DNA of 64,000 bases from Xestospongia bergquistia. Taxonomy: Eukaryota; Porifera; Demospongiae; Haplosclerida; Petrosiidae. Position numbers and translations under genes: made by a program. Positions 14,216 through 25,487 of the stretch are shown here, piece by piece. Position 1 is the first letter of the stretch; the number at the start of each line of letters is the position of its first letter. The notes beneath the pieces were generated by a model. It was not told where the DNA came from, made no database searches, and saw only the letters and a program-made list of their open reading frames with translations. The stretch covers positions 24,535,249 to 24,599,248 of the forward strand of contig OZ014411.1 in assembly GCA_963965975.1 (NCBI GenBank), given 5' to 3'.

Positions 14216-17200
14216 CTAAGTTCTTTCTTGATCAACTATCTCATACAATAGTTCTTTATGTTCTCTGCATAATAGAATTAATTACATTACTACTTATTCA
14301 TTAACTTATAAAATACTTTAAATTTATTAGAATTATACAATGAATTAAACCTCATCATCAAGGATAACTTTGAAACAAAAACATGCCACACTGGTGATAT
14401 TATATCAAATAAATTGTTCAAAGTCTAAGGGAGAACAATTAACTCCTTCTTGGAGGGAAATACTGTCAGATATTTACTTGTCTTACTCTAAAATTTTAAC
14501 ACCTATATGTGTATTATCGGCCCTTTCCATAGTTTTACAATACTGACCAGTCTCATATTTTATAAATGTTTCTAAGTCAGTATTGTGTAATTTGAGTGAT
14601 TGTCAAATAGTTAAACCACTTGATCACTGTCAAGAGAAGTCAATTAATTGTATGCCCAGGTTTTGCACAATAGCTATTATATATAACTTACAGCGTATTA
14701 TCATGGCTATAACAAGTTGTATTGCTAACATTTATATAATATGATTCATCCACTGCCTTTACATGACATGGTGTTGGAGTAATGGTTGTCTTGGCAATAG
14801 ACGTTTTGTTACTACAAAGAAACAAATTAAAATAATATCAAGCAAATATACTTAAGGTCCTCTTACTTTGTGCTACAATATCTCTTCTTGTAAGAACAGA
14901 GCAGTAGTCCATTAAACAAAACTATCAGAATTAGTAATATCAGTACTGCTAATGATATACCAATTATAGGAACTATACAAATGTCCTTTTGCTGCAATGA
15001 AGGAATAGAGGAGACAGGAGAAGCTGTAACTGTTATTAGTGATGAATCTGTTGATAATACTTGTCTTGGTATTAGTACAGTCATTGGTGAAGATATTGGA
15101 GCATTATATTCCACACCATTAACAGTTACTACACTTGATATTTGAAATATATACTCTGTTCCCACTTGTAGATTTGATACTCCCAGTATTGTTACAGATG
15201 ATGGTAGCTCAATAACTTTGAATGCCACTTGATCAACTTGTTTATATTGTAGTATATAATTTTTCAGATATATATTGTCCAATGGAGTCCATGATATCAA
15301 ACTAGTCCCTTCAATTAGCTGTACAGAAAGATCTACAACTGTAAAAGAATATCTCCAATACCTAACAACTATACTACATTACTTACGTGGTAGATGTATG
15401 GTACGAAATTGTTTATCAGTCCATTCTCCTGGTCCTACACTGGTATATGCTCTCACTCCAATGGTATAATTAGTATATGGAAGCAATCCTACTATACTGT
15501 ACTGTGTATTGATTGTATAGGTCATATTGTATGAACTGTTACTGTTAAACTCTCTATAACGTATTTCATACACGATAATGACACCATTGGGTTCTGTGGG
15601 TACATTCCATGTGATGTTGATTATATGTACATCTATACCACTTTGAATTAGACTAGATACCTCACCAGGCCCTACAGAATCAAATATCAATAACAAAAAC
15701 ACCAATATTATCTGACTTACCAGTTTCTCTTGTCTGTTGTATTACTTCACTACTTTCTGGTCCAATCCCACCTTTGTTGTGTGCTCTTACCATTACAGTA
15801 TAGTTAGTGTAAGGTATGAGGGTTGTGAGGTTGTACTGTCTGTTGTCTTCTCCAATGATGTTAACAACATTACTGAATGTTGAGTTACTGTAGTATAGGA
15901 AGTAACCAGTGATTGGTCCATTCTGTCCAGGGCAAGGTACTTTGTCCCATGAGACAGTCATGGATGTTGCATTAACTGATGAGATTGTGATATCACTGAC
16001 AGATGACGTGGGTGCTGCACATACATGAGAACAATTTAATAGTAATTGTTAATATTAGAAGGTGCTATAATTTACCAGATGAGAGTGTTGCAGTAATACG
16101 TCTTCCAAGGCCAAATTCTTCATTACCATATATTCCATTAAGTCCAACAATACAGTAACTACCAGGATCAAGAGTTGTAAATGTGTATGGTGATAAGATT
16201 GAATTAGAGAATATACTTGATTCAAGAGCCTGTTCACATTCTCTACGACATTGATAGTAACCCCTGTAATCAGGAGGAACCAAAACAAGTGTTAACCACA
16301 TCATAGTAATAGTGGTATTGGTGATTGTGAGTGACAGATTAGTGGTGGGGGTAGCTAAAATAGTAAAGCATTCATAAATATGACGTCAGTTATTATTCAT
16401 TCACTCACAGAAAGTCACAGTAGCAATGTTACTATGATCACTAGGTAGTATTGTACTACCCTCACTCCCATATGACACTACAAAAAAGTTATATGTCTCA
16501 AATAAACTGAGTCCAGAGTTTATATTCAACTCTGTGCTTGAGGTAGTTCCAGCACTCATAACAGAATTATTATTACTACAGAGTTGATAGAATACCTCAT
16601 AGCCAGCCACTCCTGAAACAGGTGACCAAGAAAGCTGTACATGAACTAGACTTGTGTTCAGTCTTGTAGCAGTAAGACCAGTAGGAGTACCAGCAACTGT
16701 AACATATAATGAATATATATATATATACATTATCATGTTAAATTGCTTACTAACCACTTATAGGTTGTGATGAAGTACTACTATTCCTAGCAGTGAAGCC
16801 AAGTATATTACCAGCATCTACTCTTGCATTAGATACAGTGCACTGATAGATACCAGCCTGTCTCATCCTTAATGTCACTGTCACCTGTGTAACAGATGTT
16901 TTTCCATTGACTACTACACGAGACAGGTCACCACTAGCAATGTCAATTGGACTATTTTCGTCTGTACAAGTGACATCAGTAGGAGGTCCATCAGACACAT
17001 TGAAGGTGAGAGTGAAGACTGGAGGGTTAGCATTTCTTGGGGAGATTAGAGAGAACAGCATTGAGGAGTTTGCATCAGGACCATCTATATTGAAGTAAAA
17101 TATATCATCACTTTGATACTACATAAACTTAGTCACTGACCATTAGTAGTGTAAACATAATCTCTGTATGCTCCTACCACTAGGGTTTGATTAATTCCAT

Positions 17201-17650
17201 TCTCATCAGGAATAATACAAGTATATAGACCCTCATATCCAAGTAGTGTAAACTTTCTAGCTAGTGCAATCTGACCTGAAAATCTCTTGGAGTATGTTGG
17301 ACTTGGTGAATGAAAGTTTCCAATTGAAGTAGCCAATGGTACTATAGTACCATCAGGATAATACCACACTCCAATATTAGAGTCATTATTAGCACTCTGA
17401 CACCACAAGACATCAATGGTACTATCATTATTTTTATGTCCATCATAGAACTGTCCACCACGAATCATTGAGAAGTCTGGTATTATCTTTGTCTCATAGG
17501 GCAGATATAGTTGAACACCTATGACCATGAACTATGTTAATAATGATTCTAGTAAACCCTTGATTACTCACCATTACTAGGTCTGTTGTTAGGTTGTTGT
17601 CCAGCTCCTTGTAGGACTAGTAGTAAGACACAAGACAATACAAATATCAT
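14216..17650 (-). CDS. Ig/FN3 receptor C: five FN3-like exons, truncated tail
   Basis: Ten exons: 17650-17572, 17518-17141, 17084-16755, 16696-16409, 16354-16076, 16014-15721, 15671-15387, 15338-14867, 14811-14692, 14264-14216; 2574 nt, 857 aa, phases consistent. Order: signal peptide, two Ig-like domains, FN3 (exon 4), an unusual FN3-like exon 5 (CRREC and a GSYCIVGL motif), FN3 exons 6-8, membrane helix, tail. Exons 5 and 6 have no counterpart in A or B. The tail keeps the YEIV site, then stops at 14216-14218 (TAG) where A has TAT for the tyrosine of TYEVT; frame and sequence stay A-like to the old stop at 14153. This nonsense change removes the last tyrosine sites. Otherwise the gene looks intact, so it may be expressed with reduced signalling. 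A role as recognition receptor is inferred. Confidence 0.82.
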
Positions 17651-18415
17651 CTTCTCTTTGGACTATTAGTGCTTTGGGGAAGCTAAAGATAGTAGTAATA
17701 ATGCTGTACTAGAGTCTTGCTTGTGTGAAAGTACTGGTTAGTTACAGACACTTTTATCCAAGTCTTGCTTATGGCTTCATTATTGGGCAATAAATTTAAG
17801 TTTATTACAAAGACTGCACTACAAAGACAATGCTTACTACAAAGACTGCACTTCAAAGACTTTGTTTGGCTTCTGTGTTGCCTTAAATATTTGAAAATTT
17901 CACTAGATTTAGTTTGGCTTTTTTGCATAATTTAATACATTAAAACAATGACAATCAAATTTGGCTGAAATAACACAATACTTTTTAAAGCATAATGGAG
18001 AGTTCTCCAGACTGTAGTCCGTCCAACTATAGAAGTCATGAACAAGGGCTGGATAATAATTAAACAGCAAAGTATCTGTCAGCCATGACAACATTTTATC
18101 TTATTTTGCATGCACAAATGCAGTAAGATTGTACTTTTTGTATTCATTTGATTAATATTGACTCTTTAAACATAGTAGGGCTCAACTGCCTGACTAGTTG
18201 AGATTAACAAAATAATTGATTATCTACTCATTGTACTTAAAGATAGGACTTGTAGCTAGTATTCACTATTTGATCAGTCAAACAGACATACCACATTTTT
18301 GAAATACTAACACAGTGTTGTTAATGAAAATAATTAATGTGTATAATATGAAACTACAATAATCTACTACAGACAAGTTTTGATCTGATTTTAAGATTTC
18401 TTCTCATAAATAATT
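17651..18415. other. Spacer between receptor C and fragment D
   Basis: Upstream region of C and 3' flank of D. It contains short repeats of a tacaaagactgcact motif near 17810-17870. The segment at 18010-18120 matches about 13740-13860 and, more weakly, 12220-12320. No gene is supported. Confidence 0.5.
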
Positions 18416-19625
18416 TTAAGAAGTGACCCTCAATATATCATAGTCTGTTCCCTCATAAATGATTTCATCAGTTACTTCATAAGTTCTTTCTTGATCAACT
18501 ATCTTATATAATAGTTCTTTATAATTTCTGTATAATAGAATTAATTACATTACTAGTTTGTGCATTAACTTATAAAATATTTTAAATTTATTACAATTAT
18601 ATAATTATTTAAACCTCATTATCAAAGACAACCTCAAAACAACAACATGTCTCATTGTTGAAATTATATCAAATAAATTGTCCCAAGTCTAAAAGAAAAC
18701 AATTGACTCCTTCTCATTGATAACTTGGAGGGAAATGCTGTCAGGTAACTGCTTGTCTTACTCTACATATAGTAGCACCTGTTATGTGTATGGTGGGTCC
18801 TTTCCATAGTTTTACAATACTGACCAGTCTCACATTTTATAAATGTTTCTAACTCAATACTGTGTAATTTAAGTGACTGTCAAATAGTTAGACCATTTGA
18901 TCACTAACACTGATATAATATGATAGTTCCACTGCCTTTACATGTCATGGTATTGGAGTAATGGTCCTCATGGCAACAGACACTTTGTTACTACAAAGAA
19001 ACAAATTAAAATAACATCAACTAATATACTAAATGTCTTCTTACTTTATACTACAATATCTCTTCTTGTAAAAACAGAGCAGTAGTCCATTAAACAAAAC
19101 TATCAGAATTAGTAAAATTCACTACTGTTAATGATTACCAATTATAGGAACTATACAAATGTCCTTTTGCTGCAATGAAGGAATAGAGGAGACAGGAGAA
19201 GCTGTAACTGTTATTAGTAATGAATCTGTTGATAATACTTGCACTAGTATTAGTACAGTCATTGGTAAAGATATTGGAGCATTACATTCCACACCATTAA
19301 CTGTTACTATACTTGATATTTGAAATATATACTTTGTTCCCACTTGTAGATTTGATACTCCCAGTATTGTTACAGATGATGGTAGCTCAATAATTTTGAG
19401 CACCACTTGATTAATTGGTTTATATTGTAATATGTAACTTGTTAGATATATATTGTCCAATGGAGTCCTATGATATGAAAGTCATACCTTTAGTTGCTGT
19501 TAAACTCTCTATATTGTATCTCATACATGATAATGACACCAGTGGGTACTGTGGGTACATTCCATATGATGTTGATCATATGTTGATCATATGTATGTCT
19601 ATACCACTTAACTTAGACCAGCTGA
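18416..19625 (-). pseudogene. Broken fourth Ig/FN3 receptor copy (D)
   Basis: Remnants of the 3' half of an A-like receptor. The last exon (18527-18416) is intact and encodes the LYKIV, TYEVT, IYEGT and YDIL tyrosines. The exon 7 remnant (18990 to about 18906) has a TGA stop and has lost its donor end by a deletion; the flanking gatcact joins directly to exon-internal sequence. The exon 6 remnant (about 19490-19044) encodes most of the third FN3 domain, but a small indel breaks the frame at the start of the membrane helix (near 19115-19130). Further upstream a piece of the exon 5 FN3 (19625-19500) is joined directly to exon 6, without intron or domain ends. The signal peptide and Ig exons are absent; similarity ends where LINE-type sequence begins. 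Confidence 0.85.
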
Positions 19626-19627
19626 AC

Positions 19628-20840
19628 TATAGATGAGGAGTTCAAGAGGGGCATGGAAGAATATACATCAACAAAAAGTAGCAGGGTAGGACTAAGAGCC
19701 CTTAGGAAGGAAGATAGGGAGCTATGCATAACATCTGCAGAGTGCCATGATAGGTGGTGAAGACATTTTGAGAAACTCTTGCGAGTTCCTTTGATACGAA
19801 TGATGACAATGCAATGAGACAAAGACCATTTCGCTCTGTTCTGGATGTACCACCAAAGAAAGAGGAATTGGAAGTAGCTCTGAGTGCTCTCAAAAATGGT
19901 AGATCTAGTGGCAAAAATGGCTTAACCCTTGAAGTTGTAAAACATGTTGGTACAGTTTTTGATGAATATCTGTTGGAGCTGTTCCAAGCTGTGTGGGAGG
20001 CTGGAAAGGTTCCCAGGGCAAATACTGTGTTGGTTCCAATCTCAAAGAAAGGAGACTTGAGCATATGTGATATTGGAGGAGCACCAGTCTCCTAGATGTA
20101 GTAGGGAAAGTGTTTGCACACATTCTGAAGCAGAGGCTACAAACTTTAGCAGTTACAGGACATGTTGAATCACATTGTGGCTTCTGTAAAAGGTGTGGAT
20201 CCATGAATATGATTTTCTTTGCAAGCAGTTAACTGAAAAAGCAGTGAAGAAGCATGAAGAAGTGCTATACTTTGTCTTTGTTGACCTAAGGAAGGCCAAT
20301 GATAGTGTACCATGGGAAGCAATGTGGAAAGTCACAGTAAAGTACAGGTTCCCTCCCAAAATGATTAGTCAAATTCAATCCTTTCATTAGAACATGTTAG
20401 CAGAGTTAATGATCATTAGAGAGATCCTGGATGACACATTAGTTGTATCAAATGTCCTGCATCAGGGATGCACTATGGCTCCACACTTTTCAACTTGTTT
20501 TAACTTAGTTCTAGAAGAATGGCGCAATCATTGTGGTGAATATGGTGTGACAATTTTGTATAATGTGGATGGTCACTTGTGGGAAGTTCAGAGGTAGAAC
20601 TGCAATGGGGTTTGCAAGGTCATGAGGTACATTTGGATACGTAAATGTTTTCAAGTATCTGGGATTACAACTGGCTTGCAATGGCTTAATTGTAGATGCC
20701 ATCAAGGAGAGAATAGTTAAGCCATCTCGTACCTTTGGCAGCTTAAAGAAGCCACTTTTCAAGATAGACTTCATAAGACCAAGACTAAACGTGTAGTCTA
20801 TAAGACTGCTGTTCTTGGAACTCTATCGCTCAGAGTCTTG
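19628..20840 (+). mobile_element. Decayed non-LTR retrotransposon reverse transcriptase
   Basis: Three plus-strand frames together match a LINE reverse transcriptase. An N-terminal linker (RWxRHFEKLL type) precedes 19814-20095 (ALKNGRSSGKNGL, LVPISKKGD), then 20193-20390 (QLTEKAVKKHEE, FVFVDLRKANDSVPWEA) and 20394-20597 (VLHQGCTMAPHFSTCFNLVL), then 20640-20840 (FKYLGLQLACNG). Stops and frameshifts break the frame repeatedly, and the catalytic YADD box region between about 20590 and 20640 is missing. It is inactive. It abuts fragment D at about 19620-19630 and may have caused or followed the truncation of that receptor copy. The clade is not resolved. Confidence 0.85.
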
Positions 20841-20882
20841 GACCACCTAGCAAGGCCCATTATTGATGTAGGAGACCTTCCA

Positions 20883-21180
20883 CAACTGTCACTGGTCTTT
20901 TAAAAGTTCAGGAGACCTTAAGAGACACAAGTATTCTAGTCAAAGCCAAACACAAACACAAGCATCACCAACAGAATCATGGACACAAGCATCCTTTGAT
21001 TGTCAGCATTGTCACAGATCTTTTAGAAATCAGGAGACCTTAAGAGACACAAGTGTGCCATTCAAAGCAAAACACAATCATTATTAACAGCAGTATCAAT
21101 AATAATAACAACATTGTCATCATCCTTTAAGTTTCAGCAATGCCAACGGACTTTCAGACTGTCAGGTGACTATAAGAGAT
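20883..21180 (+). mobile_element. Degenerate C2H2-finger remnants, probable LINE 3' part
   Basis: Three related plus-strand segments near 20885, 21000 and 21130 encode degenerate finger motifs (NCHWSFKSSGDLKRHK; CQHCHRSFR then, after a 1-nt shift, SGDLKRHKC; QCQRTFRLSGDYKR). C2H2 fingers of the SGDLKRH type occur in ORFs of some LINEs, and the position right after the reverse transcriptase supports one element. No intact frame remains. A separate zinc-finger gene relic is the alternative. Confidence 0.55.
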
Positions 21181-21336
21181 CCAGCGTGAAGAGTAGACTG
21201 GTGTCACATAGGGACACAGAGAGCAACTTGTGAAGAATTGAAGATCTAGATTTCTTTACTCTTGCTCACTTTCCCACTCTATAAGTGGGACAACTTTGTC
21301 AATTTTTTGAAGGCTGATTCAAGTTCAAGGTTCAAG

Positions 21337-21359
21337 GTGTGTGTGTGTGTGTGTGTGTT
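21337..21359. repeat. (GT)n microsatellite
   Basis: Uninterrupted run of gt dinucleotides. Confidence 0.95.
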
Positions 21360-21379
21360 AATTATCATTGAAGTGGGGA

Positions 21380-22095
21380 AGGAAGTCATTTCAAATACCT
21401 CTGGCTCTGGTGTAGTGATGACATCAGTCTAACTTATAAGGGCATATTTGTAAGGATTTTTGTGCATTCATCCTTGTGTAGGTATTGCAATATCTACATC
21501 TTTTTTTTTTAAATTTATCTAAATTCCCCTACATGTGTGGTAAAGAACTGACTTAATAACAGAGGCTATTAAGAGATATACATCGGCAAGTATGGTAAGA
21601 AACAAATGTTTGTTTTCCTAAACCAATTAATCCAAGTGACATCTTACTGGTATATTTACTTTTTTTCTTGATAGAGTATTGACATGATATAAAATAAGAA
21701 GATATAGTGAATTAAGTAATAGCATAATTGTCTGAACCAAAAAAAATGAGAAAAATATTTTATATTACAATGTCATACCAGGATAAAATAATTTTGTGCT
21801 TAGCTAACGTGTACTGATTTTTATACTGCTGGAGTTTCTTAATGAATATCCACACTTCATGCATGTTGTCCTATTAATATTGATTTGTTATTTGTATGGT
21901 TTGACACAGTACTGCACCTGAACTTGGTTATTATACTTTCAATCAAAACATTCTACCTATGGACTTAAAAAAAGAATCTGAACACAAAATAATATAAATT
22001 ATTGGTTATGTATAAATAGACTTACAAGCAACAAGAACAAACATGTGACATAAGTTTGTGATTCATGCATTGAATAGCTAACAAACAAAAGGGCT
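21380..22095. other. Intergenic AT-rich stretch
   Basis: No gene, RNA or clear repeat seen apart from short homopolymer runs (for example T at 21501-21510). Confidence 0.5.
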
Positions 22096-22290
22096 CTAAT
22101 CATGCATGTTAGCAATCTCTAATTTGACACAATGTGAGTTGTATACATTCCTAGCATTTGAGCTCTTTCTGATAAATGGTTTTATAATTCTAGCTTGAAA
22201 TGAACTATCTCCAATAACAAAAACATGTTTTGGTTTAGATGTAGCTTTCAGTTTTAACAAGAGATGCAAAACCAGCATCTTAGCATTTGA
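22096..22290 (-). pseudogene. Truncated copy of the 3' end of the fucosyltransferase-like gene
   Basis: The minus-strand frame from about 22278 to 22096 encodes a segment with HVFVIGDSSFQARIIKPFIR, matching HLIVIGGGSYQDRIVKTFIR at the C-terminus of the gene at 23119-24561. Similarity starts in the GFASLVETEA region of that protein and is lost beyond about 22290. A second short echo (gaggtatttctgataaat, about 22289-22306) suggests a further internal duplication. No upstream coding part is present, so this is a partial duplicate. Confidence 0.75.
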
Positions 22291-22338
22291 GGTATTTCTG
22301 ATAAATATTTAACTTTAATTAAAGGTCTAAAACATTGC

Positions 22339-22341
<3 letters not shown>

Positions 22342-22416
<75 letters not shown>
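22342..22416. repeat. (TA)n microsatellite
   Basis: Roughly 75 nt of alternating TA continuing into a degenerate tatgtata tract to about 22455. Shorter TA tracts occur at 22691-22720 and 22864-22888. Confidence 0.95.
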
Positions 22417-22419
<3 letters not shown>

Positions 22420-22421
<2 letters not shown>

Positions 22422-22861
22422 GTATGTATATATGTATATATGTATATATACGTAATATATTGTAATTGTATTTTATTTAGACATCTACTAATTCTTTTTG
22501 ATGTATCTTAGGTTAACTATCATGTGCATTTGTTAATAGGTGTTTACTTTTTTCTTTTGTTATAGGTGACAATGTTTAGTTGTGTTATTACTTATTCTTT
22601 AATGCTATGTGTTACTTTTTAGTTTACACCTTTCCTTGTCAGTTTTTTATTTAAAAATGGTTATTGTTGTTATTGATTTAGAGAGAGATTTATATATATA
22701 TATGTATATATATATATATAGGCAGATAGAGAGAAAGATGGATAGATGGATTGATAATGAAAATTTGATTCTACTGTACTTGAAGTTAACCCTATTTCAG
22801 TATAAAACACATATATGTATTATTATGTATAGATATAGTATACATAAAGACATACATACAT

Positions 22862-22893
<32 letters not shown>

Positions 22894-23118
22894 TGGTCAG
22901 CTTAACAGTTTGAAATGAACATGTTGCTGTATGAGTAAATTATAGCTATCAGATATTTGTAACTTGAAATTGTAAATAATCACTTTGTGTCTGTCTGCAT
23001 AATTTAAAGTGCTTTTTGCAAATAATAGATTTAATTTAAGTGTCAATAAATTTTAAATGTCATATCTAATTTAATATAATGTTACAAATATGTATGATAA
23101 ATTCTATCTTGCCTGAAG
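22420..23118. other. Low-complexity intergenic stretch
   Basis: AT-rich, with TA and TATG microsatellite tracts and a (gata/gaga)-type patch near 22721-22756. The plus-strand open frame at 22609-22905 is a product of the repeat composition. This is also the 3' flank of the minus-strand gene that ends at 23119. Confidence 0.6.
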
Positions 23119-24561
23119 TTAAAAATTATTTTTTAAACTACAATGTTTTAAGTTGTAGATATTTGTCGAATTTGAGTTTTTTCTGATAAATGTTTTTACA
23201 ATTCTATCTTGATATGAACCACCTCCAATAACAATTAGATGTTTTGCTTCAGATACAGCTTCAGTTTCAACAAGAGATGCAAAACCAGCATCATCAGGAC
23301 CACCATATATTAAAGGGTTGTACTCATTAATTTGGTAAGTACCATTTTCTAAAACAGTTTGTTCAATGAGGTATTGCATTGGTTTTCCATCAATTTCGAA
23401 GTTACCAAAAGCACTTCCCCACTGTCCCAAGTCCCAAAAATGAAGAGAAGTTAAATTTGGGTCTTCAGCTTGGAGCCTCTTTCTTATTTTGCTAATCTTA
23501 CTAAAACACTTCCACAAACGCTTCCTTTTGAATTTGTCTCTGATTATAGATCGAAAATGTTCAGAGCGCATCTGTATTCCTATAAATGGCCTTCCATTAG
23601 TAACAATTTGAAGAAATCTTCTAGTATAAGTAATAACAAGCTTACTAACTCTTAAACCATCAACTGGCATTTTGGTAAATGAAGAAATGTTGTCTATTCT
23701 AGTTCTAATACCACCCGAATTTATTAGTCCTCTCCAAGTTGTAAGAACTACAGAAGTGTTATCTTTTATTTTCCACTCTGTTGTTAAATTATTGCCATTG
23801 TATGGAACCCATGAATGAATGCAGTAGGTAGCAAAAACTGTAAAGTTTTCAACATTATATTCCGTCGCTAATTCATTTAACTCTGTCAAAAAATCATCTT
23901 GTATTTCAGCAACCTCTTCTACAAAACTACACTCAATTATTGAGGCATTTTGAAGATGTGGTCCCACTATGCTACCTCCTAATGAATCGTAACATGTAGA
24001 ACAAGAGTAAGAGAGATAAATCGGATGTATTAGAATCAGTGATCGATATGACTTTGTGATAAATGTATCTAGATCTTTTAGTTGTGGCAAATGGCTAGCT
24101 TGTAAGTCAGCTTGTAAAGTAGCTTCATCATAGATACTAAAAAGACTAATATTTGATGGACAATTTCTCCCAAGTCTATTTGGTCTTTCGGTACATCGTA
24201 AACTTTCTCTCATATAAAGACAGTGGCAGTACTTACCATTAATAGTACAAAGACGAGAGTCACAAGTAATTGGAGCAACCGGCTTAGCATTTAACAAATT
24301 AGCAACTTCAATGAAATTGATGAGATGGTATTGACACATTCCTAATTGTTCAGCAAAAAGCCTAACTGCCAGAAAGCGTTGTTGTTTAAAGTTACCTTCA
24401 TACTTTTGAAAGAGTATAGAATTGGCAAAACTGTTTAATTGCACCAGTACTAATATAACTACAAGTCCAATGATGATGGCAAAACAGGTGAAGGAAGCCA
24501 GAATCTTCTTATTTCTATAGAGCAGGGAAACATTTGTCATAATATACAGATTGGTAATCAT
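23119..24561 (-). CDS. Type II membrane protein, O-fucosyltransferase-like (putative)
   Basis: Single open frame of 480 aa without introns, unusual here. A short basic N-terminus is followed by one hydrophobic helix at about residues 20-43 and then a long lumenal part with many N-glycosylation sequons and cysteines (CDSRLC, CHC, CSTC). This is the layout of a Golgi type II enzyme. Two features recall the GDP-fucose O-fucosyltransferase superfamily: an N-terminal segment with KQQRFLAVRLFAEQ and a LLNAKPVAP motif, similar to the GGxNNQ...LNRTLVLP region, and RPFIGIQMRSEHFR, similar to the basic GVHxR motif contacting GDP-fucose. The C-terminal IVIGGGSYQDRIV could be a nucleotide-binding turn. 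Assignment is by motif shape only. An alternative start at codon 8 (MTNVS) is possible. A truncated copy lies at 22096-22290. Confidence 0.7.
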   Translation of the reverse strand: MITNLYIMTNVSLLYRNKKILASFTCFAIIIGLVVILVLVQLNSFANSILFQKYEGNFKQQRFLAVRLFAEQLGMCQYHLINFIEVANLLNAKPVAPITCDSRLCTINGKYCHCLYMRESLRCTERPNRLGRNCPSNISLFSIYDEATLQADLQASHLPQLKDLDTFITKSYRSLILIHPIYLSYSCSTCYDSLGGSIVGPHLQNASIIECSFVEEVAEIQDDFLTELNELATEYNVENFTVFATYCIHSWVPYNGNNLTTEWKIKDNTSVVLTTWRGLINSGGIRTRIDNISSFTKMPVDGLRVSKLVITYTRRFLQIVTNGRPFIGIQMRSEHFRSIIRDKFKRKRLWKCFSKISKIRKRLQAEDPNLTSLHFWDLGQWGSAFGNFEIDGKPMQYLIEQTVLENGTYQINEYNPLIYGGPDDAGFASLVETEAVSEAKHLIVIGGGSYQDRIVKTFIRKNSNSTNIYNLKHCSLKNNF

Positions 24562-25480
24562 TAGTTTGACTTTAAGTAGTTTGCTTAAATATATTTTATA
24601 TTTTTAAAAGAAAATTAACATAAAATTTTCTAGCTTTAGGCTTGTAAGTTAAGGACTAGAAATCCCATTGTTACGTATATTTATAATTTCTTAGTCAAAG
24701 AACTTTATCTCTTAGTTATCTATGTCATCATACTCAGTAATATTTAACTATTGCTTTGCAAATCTATAACTAAGAAAAATATTGTGTTGCGCTACATAAT
24801 TGTTGTGTCCTCTTTAGCAAATTATATGTGGTGTAGTGTCAACTCAGATACAGTGGTATGGAACCAAAACTTCATGTGCATGCATCACTATAAAAAATAA
24901 TCAGTTATTTTATGAACTTATTTATAACTTATATGGATGTATTACTATGGAATCTAGAATTCATAAAAAATTTTTACTGGCTGCATAATCTGTTGACTAT
25001 TATAAAGCAACAAATTATTATTGAGTAATCCACATAAATTTTAATTCTATGTAAGCTATATATGTAAAGTAGTTGTTAAAATAATTAAATTTTACAGTGG
25101 ATTATTTAGTGACATCATGCCTTTTAAAAAGAAGGAGAAAACTTTCTATAATAACATGGTATAAGTGCATGCTTCAAATTAAGGTACTAATCAATTTTGA
25201 CGTAGAGATTTTATCGAATAATGAGCAATATTAATTAAGAAAGTGTGCAACACTTAAATAACAGTCTATGTGATGAAAACTAGCTAGTTAGCTGAAACTT
25301 CTTTGAAACTTATATTGTCTATTTCTGACATAGAGAATACAAAGTAATGTATGTGTGTTTATTGTTATTAGTTTTGCTTCAAAACATCTATCAAAGCAAA
25401 TTAATTGACCATGTGTCTAATTATTAAAATGATTATATATCACTGTAGAAATTGATTAATTGATTTAACAAATATATGTG
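24562..25480. other. Intergenic, upstream of the fucosyltransferase-like gene
   Basis: AT-rich and without a gene. It contains the promoter side of the minus-strand gene and a decayed inverted-repeat element at 24943-25055. Confidence 0.5.
24943..25055. repeat. Decayed palindromic element, relative of 28504-28616
   Basis: Left end tactatggaatctagaattc and right end with cacataaattttaattctatg resemble the ends of the better-preserved element at 28504-28616, including a shared gagtaat before the right arm and a gtaagct flank. The arms are eroded here. Confidence 0.55.
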
Positions 25481-25487
25481 ACCTGAT

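Noticed and set aside
22609-22905. 98-codon frame rich in YIYIYIY
   Set aside because: Produced by TA microsatellites.
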